Source: Pseudobdellovibrionaceae bacterium (GTDB taxonomy: Bacteria; Bdellovibrionota; Bdellovibrionia; Bdellovibrionales; JAMPXM01). From it: a DNA stretch of 50,278 nucleotides. The position numbers were made by a program, and so were the translations under genes. The notes beneath the pieces were generated by a model. That model was not told the origin of the DNA. It made no database searches and saw only the letters and a program-made list of their open reading frames with translations. Every line of letters begins with the position of its first letter. Position 1 is the first letter of the stretch. Shown here in pieces: positions 33,368 through 43,053 of the stretch. The stretch covers positions 1-50,278 of the forward strand of contig JAJTYM010000029.1 of the NCBI GenBank assembly GCA_021463345.1. The letters are read 5' to 3'.

Positions 33368-33889
33368 TCATTGCGCCAGCGGGAAGTTCGTGACGACGTT
33401 CATCGTCCTGAGGCCGAGACCGAGCGGATTCTCGACTTCCCGCCCCGAGGACTCGATCCCGCGCAGCTGCACGACGAGCGAGTGGATCGATGCGTGATCG
33501 TAGTTGGCGGGAAGGCTCACGCGGATCCGGAAGCGGCCGAGCTCGTCGCATCCGTTGTTGACCGCCTGGGGCTGCGATGGCGTCGGCCCCTGAAGCTGGT
33601 AATAAATGCGGTTTCCAGGATAACCGGCCGGATCACAGTAGCCGCCGACGTCGAACGCTGTGTCGCTCGGGATCAATCTCTCCGGATCGGCGTTGCCGAT
33701 GGCGAGCAGGATCGCTTCGGGATTGGTCAGGCACGTTTTGCCGGAGCACAACGGCTCTTCGGCGACGCCGCTGGAAACGTCCAGGGCCGCCGGTTGGTAC
33801 GTCCCGCAATTCTGGAACACGAGACTCGCGATCGCGATCGTCGCGCTCGCGAGAACCAGATGACTGAAGCGTCTCATTCCGATACGCAT
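33368..33889 (-). CDS. Predicted lipoprotein, FQNCG-type lipobox
   Basis: The protein has 173 residues. The signal peptide ends in SLVFQNCGTY, a non-classical lipobox that I recall in many Bdellovibrio lipoproteins. The mature part has four more cysteines in two pairs (LCSGKTCL; YCDPAG and NNGCDELG), likely disulfides, and a beta-rich C terminus (FRIRVSLPANYDHA). No known family. It is divergent from the peptide-binding protein gene at 34056 and follows the transposase-like gene on the same strand at some distance. Confidence 0.78.
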   Translation of the reverse strand: MRIGMRRFSHLVLASATIAIASLVFQNCGTYQPAALDVSSGVAEEPLCSGKTCLTNPEAILLAIGNADPERLIPSDTAFDVGGYCDPAGYPGNRIYYQLQGPTPSQPQAVNNGCDELGRFRIRVSLPANYDHASIHSLVVQLRGIESSGREVENPLGLGLRTMNVVTNFPLAQ

Positions 33890-34055
33890 CCCAAACTCCC
33901 TCGAATACGCCCATCTCTTATCGACCGTTCTGAACGGGGACTTCAGGCCCGCCCGCGCGATTTTTCGCGCCTTCCCGCGAATTTATTTTCCATTGTAAGA
34001 TCATCTGCTTGCGTGGCATGTTTGACGTGAATCCCGACGCCGACAAGGAAACGCG

Positions 34056-35597
34056 ATGAGACACGCCTTCGCCCTCCTGCTGAGCGCCTTCTGCACAGCG
34101 GCCGCCCACGCGCGATCCGCCGCCCAGGGGACGAGCGCCGGCGACGTCTTCCGGTTCCACGTTCCAAACGAACCATCGTCGCTCGACCCGGCCCAGCTGA
34201 GTTCGACCGACGCGAATTACCTGTTTCACAACCTCTACCGCGGGCTGTACCGCTGGACGCCGGACGGGAAGTTGCTGCCCGAAGGGGCTCATTCCTGTTC
34301 GCGGCCCGCTCTTTTGCGAATCGTTTGCAAACTCGACCCAAGCGCGGGGTGGAGCGACGGCCGAGACGTCGTCGCCGAGGACTATGCGCGCGCCTTCCGC
34401 CGCCTGGTCGCGCCGACGTCGAAAAACCTCGGCGTCGAGCTCCTGCAGAACGTCGCGGGCGCCATGGACTCCTTCTCCGGCAAGTCGCGCGACGACGCCC
34501 TCGGCGTCAGGGCGCTCGGAAAGCATGAATTGGAAATCCGCCTGATCAAACCGGATCCCGATTTCCTGCACAAACTCGCGTCGCCTCTGCTCGTCCCCGT
34601 CCGCGCGGATGCGGTCCACGAGCGCGAGCGCGCGGCCGCCCAGGCGTACAACGGCCCTTACAAGATCGAAAGTTGGGACATCGGCAAGAAGATCCGCCTC
34701 GCGCCGAACCCGCGCTATCCGCGCGGGTTCGCGACTCGGCCGCCGGTCGAGGTCCTCGTCGTCGACGAGGACACGACGGCGCTGGCTCTTTATGAGGAGG
34801 GGAGGCTCACCTTCCTTCGCCGGCTGCCGACGGCGTTGATCGCGAAATTCAGGGCGCGCCCGGACTTTCGGCGACTCCCCATGGCGCGCTTCGATTACAT
34901 CGGGTTCGGCCCGGAGCTCAAAGACCAACCGCAGATGCGCAAGGCGCTCGCTCTATCGCTCGACTTCGCGGAGCTGCAACGGATCTACGACTCCCCCGGG
35001 ACCCCGGGCTGCCCAAGCCTGCCCGAGGACTACATGGACAAAGTTCCTTGCCTGAAGTTCGACGTGGCGGCGGCCAAGGCCGCTTGGGCGGGGGTCGACC
35101 GGAAGAAGCGCGGCAAACGCTACACCCTGGCGTTCAGCGCGCTCGGCGGCGACGACGTCAAAAAGGGCTCCGAGTGGGCGCAGCAGCAGTGGCGCGCCCG
35201 ACTCGGGGCGCGGATCGATCTCGCCCAGACCGAGCAGGCCCTCTACCTGCGGACGCTGCGCGAGAACGCGCCGCCGATCTTCCGCAAAGGCGTCGGCCTC
35301 GACCGGCCCACCTGCCTCGCGGCCCTGGAGACCTTCGCCCCCGGAGGCGCCGAGAACTTCCCCCGCCTCGACCTGCCTGCGTACAATGCGACGATCGCGA
35401 AACTTTCCGCTGCCGCGACAGACGCCGAGCGCCGACGCTTGTGCACGCAAGGCGTACGGAACCTCGTCGACGGGCATTGGTTGATCCCTTTGGGCCGGAT
35501 CCACTTCGCCCTGCTGGCCAGCCCCCGCTTTCAAGGCTGGGAGTTGAACGAAATGAATCAACTCGATCTGGCCGAACTCCGACGCGCCTCACCGTGA
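34056..35597 (+). CDS. Peptide/nickel-type ABC substrate-binding protein
   Basis: The protein has 513 residues. It has a Sec signal peptide (MRHAFALLLSAFCTAAAHA) with no lipobox, so it is probably periplasmic. The SBP_bac_5 fold begins FHVPNEPSSLDPAQLS, then GLYRWTPDGKLLPE and YNGPYKIESW, in the order of OppA/DppA proteins. It should deliver oligopeptides or similar ligands to an ABC importer; no permease or ATPase is adjacent. AAGGAAACGCG precedes the ATG. The protein at 49702 is a shorter relative from the same broad family. Confidence 0.88.
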   Translation: MRHAFALLLSAFCTAAAHARSAAQGTSAGDVFRFHVPNEPSSLDPAQLSSTDANYLFHNLYRGLYRWTPDGKLLPEGAHSCSRPALLRIVCKLDPSAGWSDGRDVVAEDYARAFRRLVAPTSKNLGVELLQNVAGAMDSFSGKSRDDALGVRALGKHELEIRLIKPDPDFLHKLASPLLVPVRADAVHERERAAAQAYNGPYKIESWDIGKKIRLAPNPRYPRGFATRPPVEVLVVDEDTTALALYEEGRLTFLRRLPTALIAKFRARPDFRRLPMARFDYIGFGPELKDQPQMRKALALSLDFAELQRIYDSPGTPGCPSLPEDYMDKVPCLKFDVAAAKAAWAGVDRKKRGKRYTLAFSALGGDDVKKGSEWAQQQWRARLGARIDLAQTEQALYLRTLRENAPPIFRKGVGLDRPTCLAALETFAPGGAENFPRLDLPAYNATIAKLSAAATDAERRRLCTQGVRNLVDGHWLIPLGRIHFALLASPRFQGWELNEMNQLDLAELRRASP

Positions 35598-35744
35598 CGC
35601 GCGCCCCGATGCGCTTCCTCCCCGCCCCTGGTCGAGAATGGTCGCCACGACCGTTGAGAAAGGCCCGTCGGCCAGTTGAGGCGGACGCGTTTTTTGTCGA
35701 ATAGCCGGGGAAGAGAGGGGAAACGGACCTCCCGAGGAGACCTT

Positions 35745-37388
35745 TTGAAGACCAGCCGGAACGCCAAACGTTCCCAAAGACGCAAAAAAGCCAAGCGCCT
35801 GGCGCGCACGCGCGAGGAGCGCTACCGCAGCCTGGTCGACATCGGCATCGCGCTTTCGACGGAAAAAGAACTGCAGCCGGTTCTCGATCTCATCCTCGAC
35901 AAGGCTCTCGAAACCACCCGCGCCGACGGCGCGAGCATTTACCTCACGGAGAACATCCGTATCGACTCGATCGGCAACGCCGGCCGCAAGTTCCACACCG
36001 TGCTCCGCTTCCACCGCAGCGCCAATCGCTCGACCGGCAAGATCCACCAGAACAAGATCCTCGACATGAACGACTCGAGCATCGCCGGGCACGTCGCGCT
36101 AACGGGCCGGCCCCTCCTCGTCGACGACTGCTACGACCTGCCGCAGGACGCGCCTTTCAAATTCAACCTCGAGTTCGACCGCGAGGCCAAGTACCGCACC
36201 CGCAGCATGCTGACGGTGCCGATGGTCGCCAGCAACGGCCGCGTGCGCGGCGTCCTGCAGATGGTCAACAAGCTCAGCGAGACCACCGGCGAGGCCGAGC
36301 CGTTCACGCCCGAGGACCGCGAGCTCATGCAGGCTTTCGCGTCTCAGGCTTGCGTCGCCGTCGAGAACGCGAAACTCACCGAGGACATCGAGAACCTGTT
36401 CGAGAGTTTCATCCGCGCCTCCGTCACCGCGATCGAAGCCCGCGATCCCGCGACCAGCGGCCACTCCGACCGCGTCGCCGTGCTCACGGTCGAATTCGCG
36501 CGCGCCGTGCACCGGTCCCAATCGGGCCCCTACAAAGCGCTGCTCTTCACCGACGCGCAGATCCGCGAGCTGAGGTACGCGGCGCTGCTGCACGACTTCG
36601 GCAAGATCGGGGTGCGCGAATCGATCCTGACCAAGGGAAAAAAGCTCTATCCGCACGAGATGGAGACGATCCTCGCCCGCCTGGAAAGCGCGCGCGCGCG
36701 GCAAGAGATGATCGCCTGGAAGGACATGGCCCATGAACTCGTCGACATGATCGAGGGCGCACGGAAACCCGACGGCGCGCGCTTCAAACTCGCCAAAGTC
36801 GCGCAGAAGATCGACCGCTTCTCGCAACAACTCAACCAGGTCCGCATGAGCATCCTCAACGCCAACCAGCCGCAGATCGTCGAACGCGATTTCGACATCG
36901 CCACGCTCATGAGTTGGATCAACAAAGCCTCGGCCGAGCTCAACCAAGAGCTCCTCACCCCAGATGAGGTGGTCAAGCTCTCGCTTCCCAAGGGGTCTTT
37001 GAACCCCGAGGAACGGCGTGAAATCGAGTCGCACGTGACCCATACGTATCACTTTCTCCGCCAGATCGCCTGGACGGAGGATCTCTCGAGCGTCGCCGAC
37101 ATCGCCCACGCGCATCACGAGAAGTGCGACGGCTCCGGCTACCCGCGCGGCATCACGGCCGAAAGCATCCCGGTGCAAAGCCGCATGATGGCGATTTCCG
37201 ATATTTACGACGCGCTGACCTCGATGGACCGCCCTTACAAACGCGCGCTCGAGCCCGAACGGGCCCTTGACATCCTGCATACCGAAGCCAACGCCGGCAA
37301 AGTCGACTTCGACCTGCTCAAGGTATTCGTCGAAGCCGAGATTTTTCGCTCGGTCCTCGGCATGGCCCGGCCCCGCAAAGCCGCCTGA
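35745..37388 (+). CDS. GAF/HD-GYP cyclic-di-GMP phosphodiesterase with insertion
   Basis: The protein has 547 residues. After a basic N terminus (KRSQRRKKAKR), a GAF domain (about 27-210) should sense a small ligand. The HD-GYP domain follows: GHSDRV, LHDFGKIGV and HHEKCDGSGYPRG, then SDIYDALTSMDRPYK, all of which are needed for c-di-GMP hydrolysis. An insertion of about 120 mostly helical residues separates the HD block from the GYP block. Translation begins at TTG 35745 with GAGGAG at five bases, better than the TTG at 35676. It is predicted to be cytoplasmic and soluble. Confidence 0.86.
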   Translation: MKTSRNAKRSQRRKKAKRLARTREERYRSLVDIGIALSTEKELQPVLDLILDKALETTRADGASIYLTENIRIDSIGNAGRKFHTVLRFHRSANRSTGKIHQNKILDMNDSSIAGHVALTGRPLLVDDCYDLPQDAPFKFNLEFDREAKYRTRSMLTVPMVASNGRVRGVLQMVNKLSETTGEAEPFTPEDRELMQAFASQACVAVENAKLTEDIENLFESFIRASVTAIEARDPATSGHSDRVAVLTVEFARAVHRSQSGPYKALLFTDAQIRELRYAALLHDFGKIGVRESILTKGKKLYPHEMETILARLESARARQEMIAWKDMAHELVDMIEGARKPDGARFKLAKVAQKIDRFSQQLNQVRMSILNANQPQIVERDFDIATLMSWINKASAELNQELLTPDEVVKLSLPKGSLNPEERREIESHVTHTYHFLRQIAWTEDLSSVADIAHAHHEKCDGSGYPRGITAESIPVQSRMMAISDIYDALTSMDRPYKRALEPERALDILHTEANAGKVDFDLLKVFVEAEIFRSVLGMARPRKAA

Positions 37389-37480
37389 TCCCCCAGAGCC
37401 CTCCGCACGGACGCCTCCCGTAGAGAGAGGCGTGAAACCAAGTGGCGTTTCCCGGCGCCCAGAGGTAGGATCGACCCGGT

Positions 37481-38260
37481 ATGGACGCGATTACGACGGC
37501 ACTCGTGACAGGCGCCGGCTCCGGTATCGGGCGAGCGGTGGCGCTGGCGTTCCTGGCTTCGGGCTGGGACGTGATCCTCGTCGGCCGCAGGCGCGGCCCT
37601 CTCGACGACGTCGCCAAAACCCATCCGGGGCGCGCCGTCGTCGCGCCATGCGATCTCACCAAGGCGGACGAAGTCGCCGCTTTGGCCGCTGAACTCGAAA
37701 GCGGCGCTCTCGCCCCCCATCTGCCGGGTTCGCTCAAGGCGCTCGTCAACAGCGCCGGGATCTATGAGCGGGCGTCGTTCCTGGAAACGTCCGATCAGGC
37801 GTGGGAACGGCAACTGACGGCCAATTTGCTCGCCCCCGCGCGCTTGACCCGCCGGATGGCGCCGATCCTGGCCGGAAACGGCGGCGGCTCGATCGTCAAC
37901 GTGGCGTCGACGCTCGGCCAGCGCCCCGTTCCCGACACGTCCGCTTACTCGGCCTCCAAAGCGGGTTTGATCAACCTGACCCAAACGATGGCTTTGGAAC
38001 TGGCTGGATCGAACATCCGCGTGAATTGCGTTTGCCCCGGCATCGTCGACACGCCCATTCACGCTTTTCACGGCGGAGGGCGCCCCGGGGCCACGCCTGA
38101 GGCCAGGGAAGCTCTGGAGAAACTCGGTCCTTTGCAACCCCTCGGCCGCGTCGGGACGCCCGAAGAGGTCGCCGCCGGGATCCTCTACTTCTGCCAGCCC
38201 CTGTCCTCCTGGACGACGGGCGCGGTTTTGAGCGTCGACGGCGGGATCAATCTGGTTTGA
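37481..38260 (+). CDS. Short-chain dehydrogenase, possible pterin reductase
   Basis: The protein has 259 residues. It is a classical SDR: TGAGSGIG cofactor motif, NSAG, and the Ser-Tyr-Lys site (NVASTLGQ; YSASK). C-terminal GGINLV is normal. It sits directly before two PTPS/QueD-type genes, so reduction of a pterin (sepiapterin- or dihydromonapterin-like) is a plausible role, but the sequence alone does not tell it from a general 3-oxoacyl reductase. The start ATG lacks a strong Shine-Dalgarno. Confidence 0.84.
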   Translation: MDAITTALVTGAGSGIGRAVALAFLASGWDVILVGRRRGPLDDVAKTHPGRAVVAPCDLTKADEVAALAAELESGALAPHLPGSLKALVNSAGIYERASFLETSDQAWERQLTANLLAPARLTRRMAPILAGNGGGSIVNVASTLGQRPVPDTSAYSASKAGLINLTQTMALELAGSNIRVNCVCPGIVDTPIHAFHGGGRPGATPEAREALEKLGPLQPLGRVGTPEEVAAGILYFCQPLSSWTTGAVLSVDGGINLV

Positions 38261-38272
38261 AGGCGGTGGGAA

Positions 38273-38725
38273 ATGATCCGATCCGGTCTTGAGCATGGCG
38301 GCTCGATCGCGCGAATGGCGCGCCGGGTTGGCTTCAGCAGCGCACACCTCTATCGCCAACCGAATTTCAGCGATGAGGACAACCGTCGCATCTTCGGCCG
38401 CTGCTTCACCGCCCACGGCCATGGCCACGACTACGTCCTCGAGGCCTTCCTCGAAGGCCCGATCGACCCGTCGACCGGCCTGCTCGCCAATCTCATCGAC
38501 GTCGACAAGGTCCTCAAAGAGGTCACCGACCCCCTTGACCATCGCCATTTGAATTTCGACATCGCCTACTTCAAGGACCGCGTCCCGACGACTGAAATCA
38601 TCGCGCAACATTGCTTCCGCGAGCTCGCGCCCAAGCTCAAAGCGGCGTTCCCTTCGGCTCCGTTGCGGCTCTACAAAGTGCGGCTCTTCGAAACGGAGGA
38701 TCTTTACGTGGAGTACTCGGAATGA
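38273..38725 (+). CDS. 6-pyruvoyl-tetrahydropterin synthase/QueD homologue, intact
   Basis: The protein has 150 residues. Zinc ligands His25, His48 and His50 ([15 protein letters not shown]), catalytic Cys44 and the Asp89-His90 pair (LDHRHLN) are all present, so it should be active. The family turns dihydroneopterin triphosphate into pyruvoyl-tetrahydropterin (PTPS) or carboxy-tetrahydropterin (QueD); which one is not clear. The next PTPS-like gene overlaps its stop as ATGA, so the two proteins are made together and may form a mixed oligomer. Confidence 0.85.
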   Translation: MIRSGLEHGGSIARMARRVGFSSAHLYRQPNFSDEDNRRIFGRCFTAHGHGHDYVLEAFLEGPIDPSTGLLANLIDVDKVLKEVTDPLDHRHLNFDIAYFKDRVPTTEIIAQHCFRELAPKLKAAFPSAPLRLYKVRLFETEDLYVEYSE

Positions 38726-39114
38726 AAGCGAGTTTCACCCGGCAGTACACGATACGCGCGATGCACAACCTCGAGAACCCAGATGCGAGTTCGGCCGAAA
38801 ACGAGCGGCTCTACGGGATGTGCTACCGGCTCCACGGCCATCATTACAAAGTGCAGGTCACGGTCGAGAGCGACGTGGACCCGAAGACGGGCCTCTGTCG
38901 GTTCCGCGGCGAACTCGACGCGCTCGTCGAACGCGAACTGGTGCGCCCGTTCGACGGGCGCTCGCTCAACGACGCCTTCCAGAACACCTCGGGCGAAGCC
39001 CTCTGCCACCTGTTTTTCGAAAGGCTTCGCCCGCACGTGCCGCCGGACGTGCGACTGCGGCTCGCCATCCAGGAGACGCGCAAGAACTACTTCGAACGCC
39101 CGCCCGATACCTGA
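38722..39114 (+). CDS. Second PTPS/QueD homologue lacking catalytic histidine
   Basis: The protein has 130 residues. Zinc ligands His15, His38 and His40 ([14 protein letters not shown]) and Cys34 are kept, but where PTPS has Asp-His this protein has Asp78-Gly79 (FDGRSLND). Glu118 near the C terminus (ETRKNYFE) fits the pterin-binding glutamate. Thus the pterin site is probably present and the catalytic triad incomplete. It starts by overlap with the previous gene's stop (ATGA). A hetero-oligomer or a changed reaction is inferred. Confidence 0.8.
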   Translation: MKASFTRQYTIRAMHNLENPDASSAENERLYGMCYRLHGHHYKVQVTVESDVDPKTGLCRFRGELDALVERELVRPFDGRSLNDAFQNTSGEALCHLFFERLRPHVPPDVRLRLAIQETRKNYFERPPDT

Positions 39115-39179
39115 CCCCGGCCACCCGTTCCAACCCCAATGGCCGTCGGCGGGCGTGTCGCGGGCCCGCGCGCGCATCC

Positions 39180-39893
39180 TCAGTTCGCGTATTCGTAGAC
39201 GGTGACCGCGTCGAGATCCTTCCATTTGCCGTCGTCCCGCCGTTTTGGCAGCACGCGACCTTCGAGCTCGAGCACGCGGCCCGTCGCCGCGTCGAGCGTG
39301 AAGTACAGCGGATCGACCAGCGCCGAGATGAGGAGGCTCGTCGGCTTCATCTTCACGACGACGGCTTTGGCGCCCTTGTAGTCGACGTCTTTTTCTTTTT
39401 TCAGCGAAAAGCCCACCGTCTCCTTGCGGTCGACCACGGCGAAGCGGACATCGGTGGTTTTGCCGGCGAGAACCTGGCTCCAGCGAGACTGGAGATACGG
39501 AATGAGGGAGGGACCGACGACGAAATTGTCCCTGAGCTTTTCTTTGGCCGTCGAAGTCTTGCCGTCCTTGACGAGCGTGAAGACGACTTGGCCCCCCTGA
39601 ATTTCCGCCTTTCCGTCGCTGCCGACCTGTTTCTGGATCTGCTGATAACTCGTCACTCGCCCGCCCTCGAAGCTCGTGCTTTCAATGACGACCTCGGCGC
39701 CGTCGGGCGCCAGGAACGTGTTTTTCGCCGTGCGCGACGCGCCCGCGGCCTTGGCTTCATGGCTGAGAGTGTAGAGGACGGTCGTCCGGTCCTTCCTGTC
39801 GAGGATCTTGGCTCTGAAGCCCGTCGGGCTTTCGAACGCGGCCTGGGCCGGGATGGCGAGGCTCAAGGCGGTCGCGGTCAGAAACGCTTTCAT
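39180..39893 (-). CDS. Secreted DUF3108-like protein
   Basis: The protein has 237 residues. It has a Sec signal peptide ([18 protein letters not shown], cut after AQA) and no lipobox. The mature part is beta-rich with alternating charged strands ([35 protein letters not shown]), resembling periplasmic outer-membrane-related DUF3108 proteins; this family assignment is tentative. AAGGA lies five bases before the ATG. It is convergent with the PTPS gene and divergent from the pseudouridine synthase gene. Confidence 0.7.
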   Translation of the reverse strand: MKAFLTATALSLAIPAQAAFESPTGFRAKILDRKDRTTVLYTLSHEAKAAGASRTAKNTFLAPDGAEVVIESTSFEGGRVTSYQQIQKQVGSDGKAEIQGGQVVFTLVKDGKTSTAKEKLRDNFVVGPSLIPYLQSRWSQVLAGKTTDVRFAVVDRKETVGFSLKKEKDVDYKGAKAVVVKMKPTSLLISALVDPLYFTLDAATGRVLELEGRVLPKRRDDGKWKDLDAVTVYEYAN

Positions 39894-40043
39894 GGTGTTC
39901 CTTTCGTGAATCGGCTCGCGAATCGTCTGGTTGGCGGGAACCGCCATGAAAACCCGATCCGCGGCCGGCAGGCAAGTCTCGCTTATGGAGTTTTCCCGGC
40001 GGAACGGATAGAATGCCCTTTTCCTCGGAAGGCGTCCTGCATT

Positions 40044-40799
40044 ATGACGAATAAACCGGATGCGAATGAACCCGGCCTCGTGCGGCTCTCGAAACTGATG
40101 GCCGAACGCGGCCTGTGCTCGCGGCGCGAGGCCGACGAACTGATCGCGCGCGGCCTCGTCAAAGTGGATGGCCGACTGGTCGATCAACTCGGCTCCAAAG
40201 TCGGCCGCGACGCCGTCATCGAACTCGACGACCGGGCGCGGAAGGACCTGGGAGCCAAAGTCACCATCCTGCTCAATAAACCGATCGGCTACGTCTCCGG
40301 GCAGCCTGAAAAAGGCTATGAACCCGCCGTGCGTTTGATCACTCCCGGCAACCAGGAGCGCGGCGCGAAAGACGCCGGGCTCACCCGCGCTCACATGGAC
40401 GGCCTCGCGCCCGCCGGCCGGCTCGACATCGACAGCCAAGGGCTGATCGTGTTCACGCAGAACGGGACGATCGCCAAGCTCCTGGTCGGCGAGGACTCGG
40501 GGATCGAGAAAGAATACCTCGTGCGAGTCCACGGGGCGCTCTCGGATCGTGGGCTTGCCCTCCTCAACCAGGGGCTCGAACTCGACGGCCGGCCGCTCAA
40601 GCCGGCTTTCGTCGAGTGGCTCAACCAGGACCAGCTCCGTTTCGTCCTGAAGGAGGGGCGCAAGCGCCAAATCCGGCGCATGTGCGAGGCCGTCGGGCTG
40701 AAGGTGATCGGCCTCAAGCGCGTGCGCATCGGCCGCGTCCGGCTGGGCGCGCTGCCCGAAGGCAAATGGCGCTTTCTGCGCCCCGACGAAACATTTTAA
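40044..40799 (+). CDS. Pseudouridine synthase of RluB/RluF family
   Basis: The protein has 251 residues. It has an N-terminal S4 RNA-binding domain ([20 protein letters not shown]) and the catalytic block [10 protein letters not shown] with Asp128. The C-terminal [17 protein letters not shown] is the family's RNA contact motif. It isomerises uridine in 23S rRNA (RluB/RluF targets lie near the peptidyl transferase centre); the precise site is not predictable here. An 8-10 residue insertion around [10 protein letters not shown] is unlike E. coli proteins. The start at 40044 follows GGAAGG at some distance. Confidence 0.87.
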   Translation: MTNKPDANEPGLVRLSKLMAERGLCSRREADELIARGLVKVDGRLVDQLGSKVGRDAVIELDDRARKDLGAKVTILLNKPIGYVSGQPEKGYEPAVRLITPGNQERGAKDAGLTRAHMDGLAPAGRLDIDSQGLIVFTQNGTIAKLLVGEDSGIEKEYLVRVHGALSDRGLALLNQGLELDGRPLKPAFVEWLNQDQLRFVLKEGRKRQIRRMCEAVGLKVIGLKRVRIGRVRLGALPEGKWRFLRPDETF

Positions 40800-40861
40800 C
40801 TGAATACGTTCGCGGCGTTCCCGCCGCGAATCGGCGGGCCTCCGCCGACCGCCAGGCGCGC

Positions 40862-41656
40862 TCACTCGGCGCGGCCGACCTCCTTCGGATGAAACCGCGC
40901 CTGGAGGCCGGAAAGGACGGCGAGCTCTCCGTCATCGAAGCCGGCGGCCCGACGCAAATGAAGCGAGATTTTTTCATTGCGGGGCGAAACGCGCGCGATG
41001 CGCGGCATGCGCGCACGGAACTCCTCGCCCGGGTCTTTCCGCTCGATCCCGCAGACGGCGCGGAACCAGCGGCTGCCGAACTCGACGTGGGCCACTTCCT
41101 CCCGGACGATCCGCTCGACGGCCGCACGCACGGCCCGGCTGTCGACGCCTGACAGACGCTTGAGGATCGCCTCCCCGGCGTCGAGGCCCGACCCTTCCAT
41201 ATGGCGATGGACTTTCAGAATCCGCTCGATCAGGTCGTCATCGCTTTTGACGGCCCACCAGAGGCCGGCGTGCACGGGCCAGCGCCCGAACGCGAAACCC
41301 ATCTGATCCAGCGTCTCGACGCACATCTTCAAATGCTCGCCCTCGGAACGCGCGATCGCGGCGAGTTCCCCACGGAATCCGGCCGGCGCGTCGGGAAAGT
41401 CGACGAGCGTGCGGACCGCCAACTCCATCGCTTGCAGCTCGATGTTCGCCAAGTCGTGAAGCAGGCGCCCTTGCCCCTCCGGGGTGGACAAACCCGGTTT
41501 AGGCGGCAACTGCCGGTTGCCCACGACCGGCGCCGAGCGCGCCGGCGTCTCCGGCACCGCCTCGACCTCCGCTGCTCGCCCGGAAACCAAGTTTTCGAGG
41601 ACCGTGTCGAGCGCGGCGAGTTTCGCCGCGATGGAGGGCTCGCTGAAAAAACGCAT
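40862..41656 (-). CDS. DUF455 ferritin-like protein
   Basis: The protein has 264 residues. Metal-ligand pattern of a diiron four-helix bundle: HDLANIELQAMELA (Glu), ARSEGEHLKM (Glu, His), and IVREEVAHVEFGSRWF (Glu, His). This is the DUF455 family, related to MiaE-type hydroxylases, whose substrates are unknown. A family histidine seems replaced: DUF455 usually has an H at HaxAHIE, here LHDLANIE has Asn. A low-complexity linker (residues 30-60) precedes the core. It is divergent from the YebC-family gene. Confidence 0.82.
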   Translation of the reverse strand: MRFFSEPSIAAKLAALDTVLENLVSGRAAEVEAVPETPARSAPVVGNRQLPPKPGLSTPEGQGRLLHDLANIELQAMELAVRTLVDFPDAPAGFRGELAAIARSEGEHLKMCVETLDQMGFAFGRWPVHAGLWWAVKSDDDLIERILKVHRHMEGSGLDAGEAILKRLSGVDSRAVRAAVERIVREEVAHVEFGSRWFRAVCGIERKDPGEEFRARMPRIARVSPRNEKISLHLRRAAGFDDGELAVLSGLQARFHPKEVGRAE

Positions 41657-41814
41657 CTCTGGCTTTCTTATTCAGGGCCCCGCTCTTTATGAACGACCCT
41701 TTTCCCATCTCTTGTTTTTATTCCCGCTTCTCCCATCTGTTCCCTCAGAAGACGCCCCGGGTCAAGCAGCTGCATCTTGCCCACCCACGCTCCCACGTCG
41801 TAGGCTTCACCTAC

Positions 41815-42519
41815 ATGGGAAAAAGTTGGAAAAATCCGATCATGGCCGCCAACGCCGCCAAAAAAGGCGCGAAATTCACTAAGCTCGCCCGCGAAATCCA
41901 AGTCGCGGCGAAACTCGGTGGCCCTGATCCCAACAACAACTCCCGGTTGCGCATGGCGATCGACGCCGCCCGCGTCGAGCAATGCCCAAAGGACACGATC
42001 GAGCGCGCGATCAAAAAGGGCGCGGGCCTTTTGGCCGATACCGCCGCCATCGAGGAAACGGTGTACGAAGGGTACGGCCCGCACCGGGTGGGCGTGATCG
42101 TCGAATGCCAGACCGACAACAAAAACCGCACGGCTTCGAACATTCGCGACCTTTTCAAGAAAAGCGGCGGGGAACTGACGCCCGTCTCTTGGATGTTCGA
42201 TCGCGTTTCGTTGATCGAAGGCACGCCTCCCGGCGGCAAAGTCGACGACCCCGAAACCGAGGCGATCGAGGCTGGGGCCAACGAGGTCGAAAAATCGGGC
42301 GAAGGCGCGTACAGCTTCATCGGCGCGTTGGAGGATCTGAAGACCATTGAAACGACCTTGCGCGCGCGCGGCTGGTCGATCACAACGTCCGAGCTTTCCT
42401 ACAAGGCGAAGAATCAGACCGAGCTCGATGATGCTCAAAAAAAGGACGTCATCGAGTTCATCCAAGCCTTGGACGACGACGACGATACGCACCGGATCCA
42501 CGTTTCAATCGAACTGTGA
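41815..42519 (+). CDS. YebC/PmpR-family regulator (YeeN type)
   Basis: The protein has 234 residues. The start MGKSWKNPIMAANAAKKG is of the YeeN subtype, unlike YebC's MAGHSKWAN. It has IYVAAK-like EIQVAAKLGGPDPNNN and ERAIKKGAG. YebC-family proteins bind DNA near promoters in some bacteria, and YebC has been linked to ribosome stalling at proline runs. An in-frame ATG at 41689 would add 42 unrelated residues. The C terminus is acidic (DDDDDTHRIHVSIEL). Confidence 0.9.
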   Translation: MGKSWKNPIMAANAAKKGAKFTKLAREIQVAAKLGGPDPNNNSRLRMAIDAARVEQCPKDTIERAIKKGAGLLADTAAIEETVYEGYGPHRVGVIVECQTDNKNRTASNIRDLFKKSGGELTPVSWMFDRVSLIEGTPPGGKVDDPETEAIEAGANEVEKSGEGAYSFIGALEDLKTIETTLRARGWSITTSELSYKAKNQTELDDAQKKDVIEFIQALDDDDDTHRIHVSIEL

Positions 42520-42549
42520 GGACTCCAGGGCCCCCTTGGCTCGAGCGAG

Positions 42550-42993
42550 TCAATTCTTGAGCGCGGCGAGCGCTTTGAACGCCTGCGCGTAATACATGAT
42601 CTGCTTCACCATCGCGAACAGGCCGTTGGCGCGGCTCGGCGAAAGATGCGATTCAAAACCGAGCTCCTTCAGGAAGTGCGGCGGCGTCGCGAGGATCTCG
42701 GCGGGCGCCGCGCACGAGTAAACCTCCAGCAGGATCGCGACGAGCCCCTTGACGATCATCGCGTCGCTGTCGGCCTGGAAAACCACCCGGCCCGTTCCGT
42801 CGAGACCGGCGTGCAGCCAGACTTGGCTTTGGCAGCCGCGGACTTTGTATTTTTCCTGCTTCATCGCTTCAGGCAGGTCGCCCAGCGCCTTGCCTCTTTC
42901 GATCAAGCGCTTGTAGCGATCTTCCCAGGTCGCCAGACCGGAAAATTCCTCAGCCAGTTTTCGTTCACGCAGCGCGAGAGGACTCGTCGTCAT
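42550..42993 (-). CDS. sufE: SufE-type Fe-S sulfur acceptor
   Basis: The protein has 147 residues. It has KVRGCQSQVWL with the acceptor cysteine Cys54, and the usual helix arrangement. SufE takes persulfide sulfur from SufS and hands it to SufBCD. SufS is not in the window. Start: ATG at 42993 gives a normal length; an upstream in-frame start at 43011 lacks support. Confidence 0.93.
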   Translation of the reverse strand: MTTSPLALRERKLAEEFSGLATWEDRYKRLIERGKALGDLPEAMKQEKYKVRGCQSQVWLHAGLDGTGRVVFQADSDAMIVKGLVAILLEVYSCAAPAEILATPPHFLKELGFESHLSPSRANGLFAMVKQIMYYAQAFKALAALKN

Positions 42994-43053
42994 AATGCGA
43001 CAACTTAGCACACGAGACAGGTCCCCGCCACCCGCTCGCGCGGCGTGAACGGA

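Noticed and set aside
36099-37280. Minus-strand frame of 393 codons opposite the HD-GYP gene
   Set aside because: The HD-GYP frame has all catalytic motifs; this one has none.
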